From positions 1 through 5,500 of the forward strand of contig JAQVOV010000106.1 in the NCBI GenBank assembly GCA_028702395.1: a stretch of DNA of 5,500 bases, read 5' to 3'. Both the position numbers and the translations under genes were made by a program. The notes below the pieces were generated by a model that had not been told where the DNA came from, made no database searches, and saw nothing but the letters and a program-made list of their open reading frames with translations. Origin of the DNA: Candidatus Omnitrophota bacterium. Lineage in GTDB: Bacteria; Omnitrophota; Gorgyraeia; JABMRN01. The stretch's first letter is position 1; each line of letters opens with the position of its first letter. Shown here piece by piece: positions 3,864 to 5,500 of the stretch.

Positions 3864-5500
3864 TTAAAAACCATGAGTCATGCTAAAATAGAACTCTACT
3901 TTCTTTTTATCATCATGATTATCACTTAACGGATACCCCATATCGATCTTAACAGGTCCGATAGGAGTTTTAACTCTTACTCCGCAGCCTATGCCGGATT
4001 TAAATCCGCCTTGAAAATAATCTGATGCTTCAACCCAAACACTTCCTATATCATAGAAAACAGCGCCTTTTATAAGGTTTTCATATATAGGGAAAGTTGC
4101 TTCAACGTTTCCTATGAACATAGAGCTTCCTCCAACAGGTTCACTGGAACCATAGTCTCTTGGCCCAACTTTTCTTTCTCTGTATCCTCTTATGGAATTT
4201 GCTCCTCCTGCAAAAAACCTTTCATAAATAGGTGTTGTTTTTGTTTTAGAGTAAGGGTTGATCCATCCTGTTCTGCCCTTTACTTCTAATGTCACAAGGT
4301 CATAAAAGGTATAATAATATGAAGCCATTAAATAAGTTTTTAAGAAAGATTTATCAAAACCTAAAAAACCTCCTGCATTTTCAAATATAACTTGTGAAAA
4401 TATACCCCTTTTAGGTGCATAGATATTGTCTCTTGTATCATATGCTATAGCTATCATAGCTTTTGATAACCAGTTAGAGCCCTCTTCATCTTTAAGATCA
4501 GATGTTGCATTGTCATCAACGTCCGAGATCTTTATTTCCTCAAGAGTGTACATGATATCTCCTCTGAACCGTTCAGTGAACTCTTTTCCTAGTCTAAGAT
4601 CTCCTCCTGTTCTTCTTTCTTCATACCCATATCCCACCTGATTATCTCTTTCATGTGTTCTGCTATAAAGATCAAATCCGAAAGAAATTGGATTATCAAA
4701 TATCCATGGCTCTGTCCAGCTTATATCATAATCCCTTCTTACTGTTCCTAGCGTAGCTTTAATAGCAAGGTTTTGTCCGTCACCTGTAAACGATGGAAAA
4801 TTCAAAAGATCAAAGTTCCTTTGCGTTATTTGTGCAAACCCTATGAAGCTATCTACAGAACTATATCCTCCGCCAAATGCAAATTCTCCAGTTTTAGACT
4901 CTTTAACTGTAATAACAACATCTTTAATGTTCTTATCATAAGTGTCTTTCATCGTCCAGAAAATATCTTCAAAAAATCCCAGATTATATAGTCTTTCCTT
5001 TGATCGTCTTATAGTACTCCCGTTGAATTTATCACCAGGATAAACTCTCAGTTCTCGTCTTATAACTACGTCTTTGGTCTTATGATTACCTACTATATCT
5101 ATTTTTCCTACATATACGATATGTCCAGGCACAATAGTATATGTGACATCTATCATGCTTTCGCCCAACTTCATGTCCCTATCAATATCTATAGCAACAT
5201 TCATATATCCATGTTCATAATAGAGGTCCTTGATCTTCTCCAAGTCATCTCTTAAGCCCACATGTCTAAAAGGATCCCCGTTTTTCATTTTTATCTGTTT
5301 TCTTATGTCTTCTTCTGTAAAAATAAGGTCCGTTCCTTTTATGAAAACATTTCCTATTTTATATTGTGGTCCTTCCTGAATTTTAAAAACAATGTTCATC
5401 CCTTTATCATCATAGGTTATCTCAGGAGAGACCTTTGCATCCAAAAATCCCTGATCCTGATAATAAGCCTGTAACCTTTGTATATCCATGTCCATATTAT
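3864..5500 (-). CDS. bamA: BamA, outer-membrane protein assembly factor (partial, N-terminus outside window)
   Basis: The essential core of the BAM complex, an outer-membrane Omp85 protein that folds beta-barrels into the outer membrane. The frame is open to the window edge, and the methionine at 5495 lies mid-domain, so signal peptide and first POTRA domains are missing. Counting from that Met: the end of one POTRA (1-42, with LQAYYQDQGFLDAKV), a full POTRA (about 45-122, with DLYYEHGYMNVAI), the last POTRA (about 126-199, with RLYNLGFFEDI), then the 16-stranded barrel (about 203-543). Barrel landmarks are AYDTRDNIYAPKRG (351-364), the lid-loop motif SIRGYRE (434-440), FYDIGSVW (480-487), PIGPVKIDMGYPL (511-523) and a C-terminal Phe543, as in the beta-signal. 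All family landmarks in view are intact. It is the first visible gene of the operon, 18 bases before ompH. Confidence 0.96.
   Translation of the reverse strand, partial: NMDMDIQRLQAYYQDQGFLDAKVSPEITYDDKGMNIVFKIQEGPQYKIGNVFIKGTDLIFTEEDIRKQIKMKNGDPFRHVGLRDDLEKIKDLYYEHGYMNVAIDIDRDMKLGESMIDVTYTIVPGHIVYVGKIDIVGNHKTKDVVIRRELRVYPGDKFNGSTIRRSKERLYNLGFFEDIFWTMKDTYDKNIKDVVITVKESKTGEFAFGGGYSSVDSFIGFAQITQRNFDLLNFPSFTGDGQNLAIKATLGTVRRDYDISWTEPWIFDNPISFGFDLYSRTHERDNQVGYGYEERRTGGDLRLGKEFTERFRGDIMYTLEEIKISDVDDNATSDLKDEEGSNWLSKAMIAIAYDTRDNIYAPKRGIFSQVIFENAGGFLGFDKSFLKTYLMASYYYTFYDLVTLEVKGRTGWINPYSKTKTTPIYERFFAGGANSIRGYRERKVGPRDYGSSEPVGGSSMFIGNVEATFPIYENLIKGAVFYDIGSVWVEASDYFQGGFKSGIGCGVRVKTPIGPVKIDMGYPLSDNHDDKKKVEFYFSMTHGF

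Noticed and set aside
5493..5495. The ATG at 5495 as the true start of bamA
   Set aside because: It lies inside a POTRA domain, the frame is open to the window edge, and there is no signal peptide or ribosome binding site.

Overview
The window is a block of a Gram-negative outer-membrane biogenesis operon, read entirely on the minus strand. In transcription order, from high to low coordinates, it holds bamA (start outside the window), ompH/skp, lpxD, lpxC, fabZ and lpxI (end outside the window). This is the classic BamA-Skp-lipid A cluster. BamA inserts beta-barrel proteins, Skp/OmpH chaperones them across the periplasm, LpxC and LpxD make the diacyl-glucosamine core of lipid A, FabZ supplies the saturated-chain branch of fatty-acid elongation, and LpxI cleaves UDP-2,3-diacylglucosamine. 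No gene is supported on the plus strand.

The DNA is AT-rich, with Lys- and Ile-rich proteins. LpxI is used for the hydrolysis step (the other known enzymes are LpxH and LpxG), and the gaps between genes carry repeats. Together this suggests an uncultured or little-studied diderm lineage outside the Gammaproteobacteria. An Omnitrophota- or Elusimicrobiota-like candidate phylum is a guess from general style, not shown by the sequence.

Layout: 1-492 lpxI (3' end missing); 493-728 a repeat-filled gap where lpxA would sit in the canonical order; 729-1160 fabZ; 1161-1283 a gap with a degenerate heptamer array and a small palindrome; 1284-2111 lpxC; 2112-2222 a gap with a second heptamer array related to the one after fabZ; 2223-3251 lpxD; 3252-3350 a gap with a nested inverted repeat; 3351-3845 ompH/skp; 3846-3863 a tight junction; 3864-5500 bamA (5' end missing).

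The genes are ordinary members of well-known families, and I see no new enzymatic system. The unusual content is between the genes: a perfect 28-base palindrome, two adjoining palindromes, 7-base-period arrays in three gaps, a nested hairpin between ompH and lpxD, the absence of lpxA from between fabZ and lpxI, and an 82-codon stop-free stretch that continues the fabZ frame through the repeats into the start of lpxI.
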